From RGDT01 sp964630925 (GTDB lineage Bacteria; Planctomycetota; Planctomycetia; Gemmatales; Gemmataceae): a DNA stretch of 51,430 bases. The stretch covers positions 1-51,430 of the forward strand of contig CAZVZK010000074.1 of NCBI GenBank assembly GCA_964630925.1, given 5' to 3'. Of this stretch, positions 34,455 through 43,005 are shown in pieces. The position numbers and the translations under genes are program-made. Numbering within the stretch: position 1 is the stretch's first letter; each line of letters begins with the position of its first letter. The notes beneath the pieces were generated by a model. The model was not told where the DNA came from. It worked only from the letters and a program-made list of their open reading frames with translations, and made no database searches.

Positions 34455-35882
34455 ATGAAGGCGTCCGCGATCATCCTCGGCATCGACAAGCACCAGGACG
34501 CCGCCCTGGCGTCGGCCCCGCACGCCGCGGCGGACGCCGCCGCCTTCGCCGCCGCGCTGGAGGCGCTGGGATGCGCCGGCCGCACCGTCCTCCTCGACGG
34601 GCAGGCCACGCGCACGGCGGTGATGTCCCACCTGCGCAAGTTGGCGAAGTCGCCGCCGGAGGCCGACCTGCTGATCGTGTGGTTCGGCGGGCTGGCGTAC
34701 TCGCTCGACGGCGAGGCGTTCCTGGCCTGCCACGACACCCTCGCCGACGACCTGGAGGAGACGGGCCTGGCCTTGAGCGTCCTCCTCGACGCGATCAAGA
34801 AGTCCGGCGTCCGCGCGGCGCTCTTCCTCGACCCGCGTGCCGGCGTGCCGGCGGAGCGTTTCGACCCGTCCGCCCTGGAGGACTTCAAGGGGGGGGCGCT
34901 CGTGGCCTGTGGTGCGGGTCAGACCTCGCACGTCTCCGGCGCCCTCAAGGCGGGCGTGTGGGCGAATCAGGTGCTCGATGCGTTCCGCGGCAAGGCGCCC
35001 CTTGCGCTGGAGGAGGGCGGCGGGCTGACGGCGGCGTCGCTGGCGGCGCATCTGGAGCGCGAGGTGCCGCGGGCCTTGCGGGCGACCTTCCGCGAGGGGG
35101 CCGACCAGACGCCCCTGTCCTTCGTGCCGAAGAAGGCGTTCGCGCTCGCCGACATCGCGCCGCTGCTGGGGAAGGATCAGGCCGTCGCGGACCCGCGCCT
35201 GCTGCCGCTCAAGCGAGGCGTGCTGCGTGGGGAGAGCCGGGTCAAGGTGAAGTCGCTGGGCGGCTACCGCAAGTTCCACCGCCTGCCGGACCGCGTGGGC
35301 GACCACGCGCGGAGGTTCGTCGCGGAGCTGGCGGCCCCGGACGTGCAGGCCGACGTGGATCAGTTCTACGCGGCGATCCGCGAGCTGCTCGGCTACAAGC
35401 GGCGTGACGTGGAGGGGTCGGCGGACCGCGGCTCGGGCTACGTCCGCACGCCGGATTTCGAGTACTCAGTGAACGTGACGGCGGCGGACGACGACCCCTT
35501 GATCGCCGTCTGGCGTCGCGAGGTGTCGGCGATCAAGTCGCCGGAGGTGGTGCTGGGGGGCGCGTTCGGCCAGGTGTTCGGCGACCAGTTCGACAGCCTG
35601 GTGTTCGAGTTCACGAGGCCGTTCGACCTGGAGGCGTGGATCGACCGGATCGAGGAGGACCCGCCGGCGGGGGTGAAGCTGCGCTGCGCCCCTGACGCCT
35701 CGTCGTGCGACGTGGCGTCGGGGGGCGGCGTGGTGCGGCTGTTCCGCGACCGGGTGGAGGTGCACGCGCAGAAGACGCCGACCTCGAAGGGGCTGGTGGA
35801 GGCGTTCCTGGGGTTCCAGGATCGCTTCAAGGGCCGGGCGGGCCTGGAGGAGCTGCCGCTGCTACCGGCCCCGAAGGGTTGA
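34455..35882 (+). CDS. Caspase-fold protein lacking the catalytic dyad
   Basis: Protein of 475 residues. The first ~250 residues follow the metacaspase/C14 layout: AIILGIDKHQD, AADAAAFAAALEALGCAG, ATRTAVMSHLRKLAK, then ADLLIVWFGGLAYS and RAALFLDPRAG. In active enzymes the last two are FSGHG and LDACxSG; here residues 77-83 lack the His and residues 123-130 lack the Cys. It is therefore a pseudo-caspase. The C-terminal ~200 residues (LLPLKRGVLRGESRVKVKSL onward) are unlike anything I know and may be the functional part. Homology by eye. ATG 34455 is the most likely start. Confidence 0.68.
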   Translation: MKASAIILGIDKHQDAALASAPHAAADAAAFAAALEALGCAGRTVLLDGQATRTAVMSHLRKLAKSPPEADLLIVWFGGLAYSLDGEAFLACHDTLADDLEETGLALSVLLDAIKKSGVRAALFLDPRAGVPAERFDPSALEDFKGGALVACGAGQTSHVSGALKAGVWANQVLDAFRGKAPLALEEGGGLTAASLAAHLEREVPRALRATFREGADQTPLSFVPKKAFALADIAPLLGKDQAVADPRLLPLKRGVLRGESRVKVKSLGGYRKFHRLPDRVGDHARRFVAELAAPDVQADVDQFYAAIRELLGYKRRDVEGSADRGSGYVRTPDFEYSVNVTAADDDPLIAVWRREVSAIKSPEVVLGGAFGQVFGDQFDSLVFEFTRPFDLEAWIDRIEEDPPAGVKLRCAPDASSCDVASGGGVVRLFRDRVEVHAQKTPTSKGLVEAFLGFQDRFKGRAGLEELPLLPAPKG

Positions 35883-35897
35883 GGATTCGAAGAGGAA

Positions 35898-36043
35898 GGC
35901 ATACCACGAAAGACACGGGAGACACGAAAGGAAGACAAGGCAAGGCAGAGAGGCAGAAGTGGACAGCAGCCCGGCTTCCTGCTTGATACCTGCTTTGCTT
36001 CTTTGTCTTCCTTTCGTGTCTTCCGTGTCTTTCGTGGTATGCC
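35898..36043. repeat. 41-bp inverted repeat between convergent genes
   Basis: Arm 35898-35938 pairs with arm 36003-36043, 40 of 41 bases. The arms are made of repeated words (ACGAAAGACACG, AGACACGAAAGG). It starts 16 bases after the caspase-like gene stop and ends 21 bases before the stop of the minus-strand pseudo-receiver gene. Pairing continues weakly outside both arms. Confidence 0.92.
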
Positions 36044-36064
36044 TTCTTCTCTTGCGCTCTTCGT

Positions 36065-36904
36065 TCACGACGCCAGCACGCGGCGCTGCGGCAGGTACTT
36101 GACCGCCAACGCCTCGTTGCCGGCCTCGTTGTACGCGAGGTGGTCCACCAGGCCGGACGCCATCAGGATGCCGAAGCCGCCCTCGCGCAGCTGCTTGTCG
36201 GCGCGCACGCTCAGGTGCGACAGCGGGTCGCCGTGACGCGCCGCGTGCGGCACGTCGCGCGGGTTGAACCCCGGGCCCGAGTCGCGCACGTTCACCGTCA
36301 CCTTCTCGTCGTCCAGCCGCGCCGCCACCGACACGATCCGCTCGCGCCGGTACCCGTGGCCCCACTCGATGGCGTTGGCCGCCAGCTCGCGCACGGCTAA
36401 TCCCATTTGCTGCCGTTGGAAGTTGTTCAGCCCCGTGGCCGCCAGCCAGCGCATGAGCTGGGTGTGGAAATCGTCCAGGCCGTCGTGGTCGCTCGGCAGG
36501 CGCCAGCGGACGTCGCTGACCGCCCCCTCGCGGGCCGCCTCGGCCCGGCACGCCAGGGCGCGGGCGATGGCGGCGGCGACCTCGGCGCGGGCGGCGGGAC
36601 GCGCGACGACGGCGTCCGGCTCGACCTCCAGCGCGGGGGCGTTGCTCGACGCGGGGGCGTAGCGGACGACGGGCAGCGGGTTGGTGTCGGGGGAGAGCTT
36701 CAGGTCGGCGCACAGCCGCAGCGGGCAGCCGCCGCGTACCGACGGGCCGATGAAGATGAGGGCGGGGCGGTGCGAGCGGGCCAGGGCGAGGGCGGCGTCG
36801 GCGTCCTCCGCCGTCCAGGCGCGGTGGCCCAGGACGCGGAGGGCGTCGGCGGGGGATGGCCCCGTCGCCGGATCCGCCGCCACGAGCAGGACATCGCGGA
36901 GCAT
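36065..36904 (-). CDS. Pseudo-receiver fused to anti-sigma-type ATPase
   Basis: Protein of 279 residues. Residues 1-120 are receiver-like (VLLVAADPATGPSPADALR; ALARSHRPALIFIGPSVRGG), but the phospho-acceptor Asp is replaced by Gly53. A C-terminal HATPase_c_2 domain of the RsbW/SpoIIAB kind follows: NFQRQQMGLAVRELAANAIE, VRDSGPGFNP and GGFGILMASGLVDHL. Such proteins phosphorylate STAS antagonists and hold sigma factors (family knowledge). A short STAS protein is at 19120 but not linked. ATG 36904 chosen. Confidence 0.83.
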   Translation of the reverse strand: MLRDVLLVAADPATGPSPADALRVLGHRAWTAEDADAALALARSHRPALIFIGPSVRGGCPLRLCADLKLSPDTNPLPVVRYAPASSNAPALEVEPDAVVARPAARAEVAAAIARALACRAEAAREGAVSDVRWRLPSDHDGLDDFHTQLMRWLAATGLNNFQRQQMGLAVRELAANAIEWGHGYRRERIVSVAARLDDEKVTVNVRDSGPGFNPRDVPHAARHGDPLSHLSVRADKQLREGGFGILMASGLVDHLAYNEAGNEALAVKYLPQRRVLAS

Positions 36905-37123
36905 CAACCCCCCGGCTTGGGAAAGGGTGAAGGGTGAAGGATGAAGGATGAACAGTGGCGGGGCGCGGCCGCGGCGGCCTGCCGGCTACGTCCAGACTCC
37001 TGCAACCTGTATTCCTTTTCTTCGGAGGGGTGGCCCCGGCGTCAAGCCCGTTCCCAAAAATCGTCAGGGCCGCACCGCCGCCGTAAGATAATCCCCCGCC
37101 CGACGAGCAGGAGGACGCTCCCG

Positions 37124-38275
37124 ATGGATGAGATCTCCCGATTGGGCTTCGCGACGCGCGCCATCCACGCCGGCCAGGACGCCGACCCCGCCACCGGCGC
37201 CACCGTCGTCCCCATCTACGCCACCTCCACCTACACCCAGGCCGCCCCCGGCCAGCACAAGGGCTACGAATACTCCCGCTCCGGCAACCCCACCCGCACC
37301 GCCCTCGAGACCTGCCTCGCCTCTCTCGAGGGCGGCGAGCGCGGCCTCGCCTTCGCCTCCGGCCTCGCCGCCACCACCGCCGTCTTCGCCGTCCTGAAGC
37401 CCGGCGACGAGGTCGTCGCCGCCGCCGACCTGTACGGCGGGACGTACCGTTTACTGGAGCGTGTCTTCCGCCCCTGGGGCCTGACCGCCGTCTACACCGA
37501 CGACCCCACCGCCGCCGGCTTCGCGAAGATCATCACCCCGAAGACCAAACTCGTGTGGATCGAGACGCCGACCAACCCCCTCCTCCAGATCCTCGACATC
37601 GCCGAGCTGGCCGCCCTCTCCCACAAGCACGGCGCCCTCCTCGCCGTCGATAACACCTTCGCGTCGCCCTACCTCCAGCAGCCCCTCCGCCTGGGGGCCG
37701 ACCTCGTCATCCACAGCACCACGAAGTACCTGGGCGGCCATTCGGACGTGGTCGGCGGCGCGGTGATCGGCCGCGAGGAGCTGATGGGGCCCATCAAGTT
37801 CTTCCAGAACGCCGCCGGCGGCGTCCCGGGGCCGTTCGACGCCTACCTGACCCTGCGTGGCATCAAGACGCTCGAGATCCGCATGCAGCGCCACAGCGCC
37901 AACGCCCGCCGTCTGGCGACATGGCTGGAAGGGCACCCCGCCGTGGAGCGCGTGTACTACCCAGGCCTGCCGTCGCACCCCGGCCACGAGGTCGCCAAGC
38001 GCCAGATGCGCGACTTCGGCGGCATGCTGAGCCTGCGCCTCAAGGGCGGTACCGAGGCGGCCAGGCGCTTCATGACGCGGACGAAGCTCTTCTCCCTCGC
38101 GGAGAGCCTGGGCGGCGTCGAGTCGCTGGTGTGCCACCCCGCCACCATGACCCACGCCAGCATCCCCCTCGAGCTGCGCCTGAAGCGCGGCGTGGACGAC
38201 GGCCTGATCCGCCTGTCCGTCGGCATCGAGGACGTGGAGGACCTGGAGGCCGACCTCAAGGCCGCCATCGGGTGA
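37124..38275 (+). CDS. Cystathionine gamma-synthase/lyase family PLP enzyme
   Basis: Protein of 383 residues, full length for the family. It opens GFATRAIHAGQDADPATGAT. The PLP sites are YEYSRSGNPTR, FASGLAATTAVF, the DNTFASPYLQQPL block with Asp, and Lys201 in HSTTKYLGGHSDVVGG. The C-terminus has SLAESLGGVESLVCHPATMTH, typical of cystathionine gamma-synthase/lyase. It acts in the cytoplasm in methionine-cysteine interconversion; which direction cannot be read. The gene is convergent with 38280-40277, with stops only 4 bases apart. Confidence 0.92.
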   Translation: MDEISRLGFATRAIHAGQDADPATGATVVPIYATSTYTQAAPGQHKGYEYSRSGNPTRTALETCLASLEGGERGLAFASGLAATTAVFAVLKPGDEVVAAADLYGGTYRLLERVFRPWGLTAVYTDDPTAAGFAKIITPKTKLVWIETPTNPLLQILDIAELAALSHKHGALLAVDNTFASPYLQQPLRLGADLVIHSTTKYLGGHSDVVGGAVIGREELMGPIKFFQNAAGGVPGPFDAYLTLRGIKTLEIRMQRHSANARRLATWLEGHPAVERVYYPGLPSHPGHEVAKRQMRDFGGMLSLRLKGGTEAARRFMTRTKLFSLAESLGGVESLVCHPATMTHASIPLELRLKRGVDDGLIRLSVGIEDVEDLEADLKAAIG

Positions 38276-38279
38276 CAGG

Positions 38280-40277
38280 TCATTCTTTCGCGCCCGGCAG
38301 CTTCGACAGGTCCCACAGGAGGAGCTCGTACGTCGTCGTGAAGGGGGTGGGGCCTCCGCTGACCGTGGCCAGCAACTTGCCGCCCGGGGCACGAGCGCCC
38401 CAATACGAATTCGACAGGGCGTACGGCAGGCCGACGCGCGGGCGCGTGCGTGCCTCGCCGCTGGCCAGGTCGACGACGCTGATCGTCGTGGAGCCCTGAA
38501 GGAGCAGTGCGTTGTCATCCGCTGTCAGGCCGAGGACGCGAGGGCCCGGCGGAGCGGCCGGCTTCCGTGAGGCGGACAACTCCTTGCCGCCGGCCACGGA
38601 CCACCGGCGGAGATGGCCCTTGGCATCGGCCAGGACCAGCGTCTCGCCGTCGTCGGAGAGGCAGAGGGGGCGAAGCCCCTCCTTCGCCGGGATGCGCAGC
38701 ACCTCCTTGTTGGCAGCCACGCCAAGCACCACCGCGTCGCTACCCTGTTGCCCCAGGACGACATGGCCGCCGTCCGGCGTGGCCCAGGCGAGCAGCCCCT
38801 TCGCGCCACCCGGCGGCGTCTTGACGATGGCGTCTCGCACCTTCGCCTCGGCGGCAACGACCTGGCAGCTCCACCCGCGGCCGCGGCCTTCTCCCTGCGG
38901 GATGAGTGCACGCAGTTGATCATCGCCGACCCAGGCCAGCGCCTCGGCTCTGCTCCACGAGCCGGGGAAATCCACCGGCTTGCCGTCCGCGCCCCACACC
39001 CACAAGTTGGCGCCCGAGGTCACCGCCACCCGCTTGCCGTCGGGCGAGAAGGCCAGACGCGACGGCTCGCTCCGCACGTCGATGCTCCGGAGCAACCGGG
39101 GGGCCTTGCCGGGGCCGACCTCCCAGAGGTGCAGTTTCCGCTGGTCGGCGGCGGCCATGCGGGTGCCGTCGCGGCTCAGGGCCACGGCCGAGACACGCCC
39201 GGAGTGGCCCACGGCCTGGTAGCGCGGCACACACGGCGGCACGTCCCACAACTTGACCTCCCCGCCGGCCGCCGTCGCCGCCACGCGGCCGTCGGGTGCG
39301 AGCGCAGCAAGATATCCGCCGCCCAGAATCGGTTTCTCCAGGATGCCGCGCAAGGACCCCGAGGCCACGTCGACAAGGTCGGCATCCCCACCGCCCGAAG
39401 ACACCAACAGCGTCGAGGCGTCAGCACAGGCGGCGAGCCGCTGCCCGAGGCCGCCCCACGGCCAACCCAGCCCCCGCCCGCGTCCTCCCTTCACGTCCCA
39501 GGCCACCTTGTAGCCTTTCTCGTCGACTGAGGCCAATGCCGCCCCGTCCGCCGAGAACGCCAGCCCGGTGACGGCGAACCGGTGCCCCTCCAGTTTCCGA
39601 ATCTCCTTGCCCGTGGCGGCATCGATCAGGATGATGGGGTTGCCGAAGTCGAGCCCGCGATCCGGGGCGGCGGCCAGAGCCTTCCCGTCCGGGCTCAGGG
39701 CGGCCGCCCGGAGGTTCTGCGTCGGGTGGGTGCGGATCGGGCTCGAGAGCAATTTCCTCCCCGGCACGTCCCACACCTGCACCTCTGTGCCGGTGGAGAG
39801 CAGGGCCTTGGCGGTGCCGAACTTGCCCTCGCGCCAACCTCCCCCCATGACAGCGAGCCTCTTGCCGTCCGCGCCGAAGGCCAGGGCGATCACCTCCAGG
39901 GGCGCGGTCAGCTTCAACACGGCGACCTCCTTCGCCCCGTCCACGTCCCAGAGACGCACCAACTGGCCGATGCCGTCGGCGGAGAGGGTGCGCAGATCGC
40001 GCGCCGAGCCGTAGGTCGCCAGCGTCTTGCCGTCGCCGGAGAAGGCGAGTGCGCGGACGGACTTCGTGTGGCCCTTAAAGGACGACACCTCCTTGCCCGT
40101 GGCGGCGTCCCACAGCTTGACCTCGGTGCCGGCCGCCGTCGCCAGGTGCCTGCCGCCGGGGCGGAAGGCCAGCGTCGAGATGTCGGCGGCGTGGGCCTTG
40201 AACGTCTTGCGGACGACGCCATCCTGGGCGAGGGCGGCTGGCGCCGTCAGGGCGAGGGTGAGGAGCAGGCGACGCAT
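38280..40277 (-). CDS. Secreted WD40 repeat protein
   Basis: Protein of 665 residues with signal peptide LLLTLALTAPAALAQ. About ten or more WD40-like blades, for example ISTLAFRPGGRHLATAAG, VRALAFSGDGKTLATYGS, VTGLAFSADGAALASVDEKG and VSAVALSRDGTRMAAADQRK. Blades are divergent, unlike the near-identical ones of the kinase at 6874. No catalytic domain was seen. It follows the FHA gene by 17 bases, so the two are probably one transcript. Confidence 0.9.
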   Translation of the reverse strand: MRRLLLTLALTAPAALAQDGVVRKTFKAHAADISTLAFRPGGRHLATAAGTEVKLWDAATGKEVSSFKGHTKSVRALAFSGDGKTLATYGSARDLRTLSADGIGQLVRLWDVDGAKEVAVLKLTAPLEVIALAFGADGKRLAVMGGGWREGKFGTAKALLSTGTEVQVWDVPGRKLLSSPIRTHPTQNLRAAALSPDGKALAAAPDRGLDFGNPIILIDAATGKEIRKLEGHRFAVTGLAFSADGAALASVDEKGYKVAWDVKGGRGRGLGWPWGGLGQRLAACADASTLLVSSGGGDADLVDVASGSLRGILEKPILGGGYLAALAPDGRVAATAAGGEVKLWDVPPCVPRYQAVGHSGRVSAVALSRDGTRMAAADQRKLHLWEVGPGKAPRLLRSIDVRSEPSRLAFSPDGKRVAVTSGANLWVWGADGKPVDFPGSWSRAEALAWVGDDQLRALIPQGEGRGRGWSCQVVAAEAKVRDAIVKTPPGGAKGLLAWATPDGGHVVLGQQGSDAVVLGVAANKEVLRIPAKEGLRPLCLSDDGETLVLADAKGHLRRWSVAGGKELSASRKPAAPPGPRVLGLTADDNALLLQGSTTISVVDLASGEARTRPRVGLPYALSNSYWGARAPGGKLLATVSGGPTPFTTTYELLLWDLSKLPGAKE

Positions 40278-40294
40278 GGGGGCCTCCGGGGTGG

Positions 40295-40726
40295 TCACGC
40301 CTTCTCGTCGTACACGTCCGGCAACTGGTTCCGCAACATCTGCTCCCGCTGGACCTTCTCCTTCTGCCCCTTCAGGATCCGCGCCACCTCCTCCGCATCG
40401 ATCGCCTGCGTGTGGTCGTGCGGGTCAGGCGCCGCCGGCTCGTCCGGCCCCAGGAACACCTTGAACTTGAAATGCGCGATCGCCACCAGGTCGTTCGGCA
40501 GCAGCGCCGCCCGCCGCACCCGCGTCCCGTTCACCCGCGTCCCGTTCGTGCTCCCCAGGTCGCGCAGGAACAGCATCCCGTCCGTCCGGGCGATCACGCA
40601 GTGCTGCTTGCTCACGCTCTTGTGATCGAGCCGCAGATCGCAGTCGTCCTTCCGCCCGACGACCACGAGGTCCTTGACGATGTCGATGGGCGCGCCGCCA
40701 TCCGCCGGGATCAGTTGGGCTCGCAT
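40295..40726 (-). CDS. FHA domain protein
   Basis: Protein of 143 residues. Residues ~18-90 are a forkhead-associated domain with the phospho-threonine binding signatures GRKDDCDLRL, SVSKQHC, and DLGSTNGTRVNG. A charged tail (EEVARILKGQKEKVQREQML) follows and may bind partners. FHA proteins read Thr phosphorylation, so Ser/Thr kinases like that at 6874 are plausible upstream enzymes (inference). No membrane segment. Confidence 0.92.
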   Translation of the reverse strand: MRAQLIPADGGAPIDIVKDLVVVGRKDDCDLRLDHKSVSKQHCVIARTDGMLFLRDLGSTNGTRVNGTRVRRAALLPNDLVAIAHFKFKVFLGPDEPAAPDPHDHTQAIDAEEVARILKGQKEKVQREQMLRNQLPDVYDEKA

Positions 40727-40834
40727 GGGGACGCTCCGCGCGGGGATGGGGGCTGCCCCCGCCTCCCTGCATCATACAACAGTCGCCATACGCACCGCCA
40801 GCGCCCCCGCCCGTTTTCCCCCACCGGGGCCCGC

Positions 40835-41587
40835 ATGAACGGCGACACCGTCACCCTCCCCACCGCCCTCGGCCCCCTCGCCGGCACCGTCGACCGCCGC
40901 CCAGGCCCCGACGCCGTCCTCTTCGTCCACGGCTTCGGCTCCAACCGCGCCGGGCACAAGGCCACCGCCCTCCGCGCCGCCTGCGCCCGCGCCGGCGTCA
41001 CCTTCGCCGCCTTCGACTTCCACGGCCACGGCCAGTCCTGGGGCACCATGCTCGACCTGCGGGCGTCGCGCATGCAGCGCGACCTCGACGCCGCCGCCGA
41101 CCACCTCGGCCACCGGCTGTTCGTCGTCGGCTCCAGCATGGGCGGCTTCGCCGCGTCCTGGCTCGCCGCCCGCCGCCCCGACCGCGTCGCCGCCATCGCC
41201 CTCGTCGCCCCCGCCTTCCGCTTCCTCGCCAAACGCCACGCCGCCTTCACCGCCGAGCAGCACGCCGAGGCCGCCCGCACGGGCCGCTTCGTCTGGCCCA
41301 GCCCCTACCTGGGCGACGTCGAGCTGTCCTACGCCCTCCTCCAGGAGCACGACCAGTTCGACCCGGCCGACCTGGCCCGCTCCTGGCGCGTGCCCGCCCT
41401 CATCTGGCACGGCATGCAGGACGACACCGTCGACTGGCGCGACAGCGCCGAGCTGGTGGCGGCGCTCCCGCCGGGGCCGTCCGAGCTGCGGCTCCTCCGC
41501 GCCGGCGACCACACGCTCAACGACAGGTCGGACGAGATCGCCGACGAGGCGTTGCGGTTCTTCAAGAAGCACGGGGGGCAATGGTGA
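40835..41587 (+). CDS. Alpha/beta hydrolase
   Basis: Protein of 250 residues. The oxyanion region VLFVHGFGSNRAGHK, the nucleophile elbow VGSSMGGF (Ser101), the acid in WHGMQDDTVDW and the His in LLRAGDHTLND make a full catalytic triad. The serine-aminopeptidase/UPF0227-like esterase layout fits. No signal peptide. The substrate is unknown. It overlaps the start of the DUF1080 gene. Confidence 0.9.
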   Translation: MNGDTVTLPTALGPLAGTVDRRPGPDAVLFVHGFGSNRAGHKATALRAACARAGVTFAAFDFHGHGQSWGTMLDLRASRMQRDLDAAADHLGHRLFVVGSSMGGFAASWLAARRPDRVAAIALVAPAFRFLAKRHAAFTAEQHAEAARTGRFVWPSPYLGDVELSYALLQEHDQFDPADLARSWRVPALIWHGMQDDTVDWRDSAELVAALPPGPSELRLLRAGDHTLNDRSDEIADEALRFFKKHGGQW

Positions 41588-42294
41588 TGCGATCCACGAT
41601 GACGGGGCTGCTGGTCCTTCTCACGGCGGCATCGGCCACGGGCCGCGATGACGGCTTCGTCCCGCTGTTCAACGGCAAGGACCTGACCGGCTGGCAGTAC
41701 AAGGGCTCGAAGGAGGACCTGGCCGGCAAGGACGCCACCGCCGACGAGCGCGTCCGCGTCAAGGACGGCGCCATCGTCATGATGGCCAAGGGCAAGGACG
41801 GCAAGGGCGGCATCAAGGAGCTGCAGACGAAGACGGCGTTCCCGAAGTCCTTCCACCTGAAGGTGCAGTTCAAGGCGTCCCTGAAGTCGGACAGCGGCGT
41901 CTACATCCGCGGCCCGCAGCTCCAGGTGCGCGACTTCATCCGCCGCGGCGAGCAGGCCGGGCTGAAGGGCACGTTCAAGAATGATGACTGGAACGAGCTG
42001 GACATCGTGGTGAAGAACGCCGTGGTATCGACGCTGGTCAACGGCAAGGCGCTGACCGCGAAGGACACCTTCGAGATGACGACGAAGGGCGGCGAGATCA
42101 CCTCCGCGAAGCTCAACGGCAAGGACGTGGACGTCAAGGCCGTGCAGGTGCGGAAGGGCGCGGTGGCGTACTGCTCGTGCAACGGCGTGGCCTTCGAGGA
42201 GATGTACAACATCCCCGACACCGGCATGATCGGCCTCCAGGCCGAGACGGGCGAGTTCGCCTTCCGCAACGTGCGCATCAAGGAGCTGAAGTGA
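41581..42294 (+). CDS. DUF1080 (3-keto-disaccharide hydrolase-like) secreted protein
   Basis: Protein of up to 237 residues. Signal peptide MTGLLVLLTAASATG, then the DUF1080 opening DGFVPLFNGKDLTGWQYKGS, FHLKVQFKASLKSDSGVYIR and the C-terminal GMIGLQAETGEFAFRNVRIK. The fold is a concanavalin-like beta sandwich; related proteins act on keto-disaccharides or bind glycans (family knowledge). Three starts are near: ATG 41581, GTG 41584, ATG 41587; the last overlaps the previous stop by one base. Confidence 0.9.
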   Translation: MVMRSTMTGLLVLLTAASATGRDDGFVPLFNGKDLTGWQYKGSKEDLAGKDATADERVRVKDGAIVMMAKGKDGKGGIKELQTKTAFPKSFHLKVQFKASLKSDSGVYIRGPQLQVRDFIRRGEQAGLKGTFKNDDWNELDIVVKNAVVSTLVNGKALTAKDTFEMTTKGGEITSAKLNGKDVDVKAVQVRKGAVAYCSCNGVAFEEMYNIPDTGMIGLQAETGEFAFRNVRIKELK

Positions 42295-42306
42295 CCGGAT
42301 GACGGG

Positions 42307-43005
42307 TCACCCCTTGCCGAGGACGAGGTCGAGGGCCCAGCACCCACGCACATGCGGGCCGGGCGAGCGGAGATGCCCGAGGAGGCCGGCGTCGGTGCAT
42401 CCGGCCTCTTCGAGCGCGTCGGACAAGACGGCGAGCCGCGCCGGGTCGAGGTGGCCGCTCGGGGGGAGGCGTTCGTCGTAGGCGGCCTGGGCGAGGGGAA
42501 GCACGGCGGGCATCCGTGCGTCTCGGGTGAGCGACGGGCGGCGGGAATGGTACCTGAAGATGTCACGGGCCAGGTCACACTGGGCGGCCTGCAACCGTTC
42601 TCGGGCGATGTACCACGGGTCTTCCGAAATGGGGAGGGAGCCGTCCGTTTCCCCGGCAATCCAGTAGGCGCCGTCTTCCGCCGCCTCCTCCGCCTGTAAG
42701 CAGGCCGAGCCCACGTTGTACGTTTCGTAGACCTCGTGCCCGTCCGGCTCATCCGGCCCGCCGGCCTCACGCCACGCCTTGGCGACTGCCCTCGCCGTGA
42801 CGAGCCCGTCCGCGAAGCATTCCTCCGCATCGAGGGGGGCGCGCACGTCAGGCTCGACCTGGGCGCGCAGCTCCGTCCCGATATGTGTCCAATTGAGCCG
42901 GCGGCAGGCCACGGCGAACAGCAGTAGCTTTCGCCTCGTCGGCTTGTGAAGGCCCTCGAGGATCTCATCAGGGTTGCGGCAAGCCAGCCACTCGGCCTCG
43001 GTCAC
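42307..43005 (-). CDS. MTEAEWLA family protein, copy 1
   Basis: Protein of 232 residues starting at GTG 43005, which overlaps the previous stop (GTGA). It opens MTEAEWLACRNPDEILEGL, then RRKLLLFAVACRRLNW and an EECFADGLVTA block. It ends LAQAAYDERL, LAVLSDALEEAGC, GPHVRGCWALDLVLGKG. The C-terminal half is close to copy 2 at 48783. I know the pattern as a repeated, unnamed family of Gemmataceae; no function. Its N-terminus places it after a possible nuclease gene with translational coupling. Confidence 0.82.
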   Translation of the reverse strand: MTEAEWLACRNPDEILEGLHKPTRRKLLLFAVACRRLNWTHIGTELRAQVEPDVRAPLDAEECFADGLVTARAVAKAWREAGGPDEPDGHEVYETYNVGSACLQAEEAAEDGAYWIAGETDGSLPISEDPWYIARERLQAAQCDLARDIFRYHSRRPSLTRDARMPAVLPLAQAAYDERLPPSGHLDPARLAVLSDALEEAGCTDAGLLGHLRSPGPHVRGCWALDLVLGKG

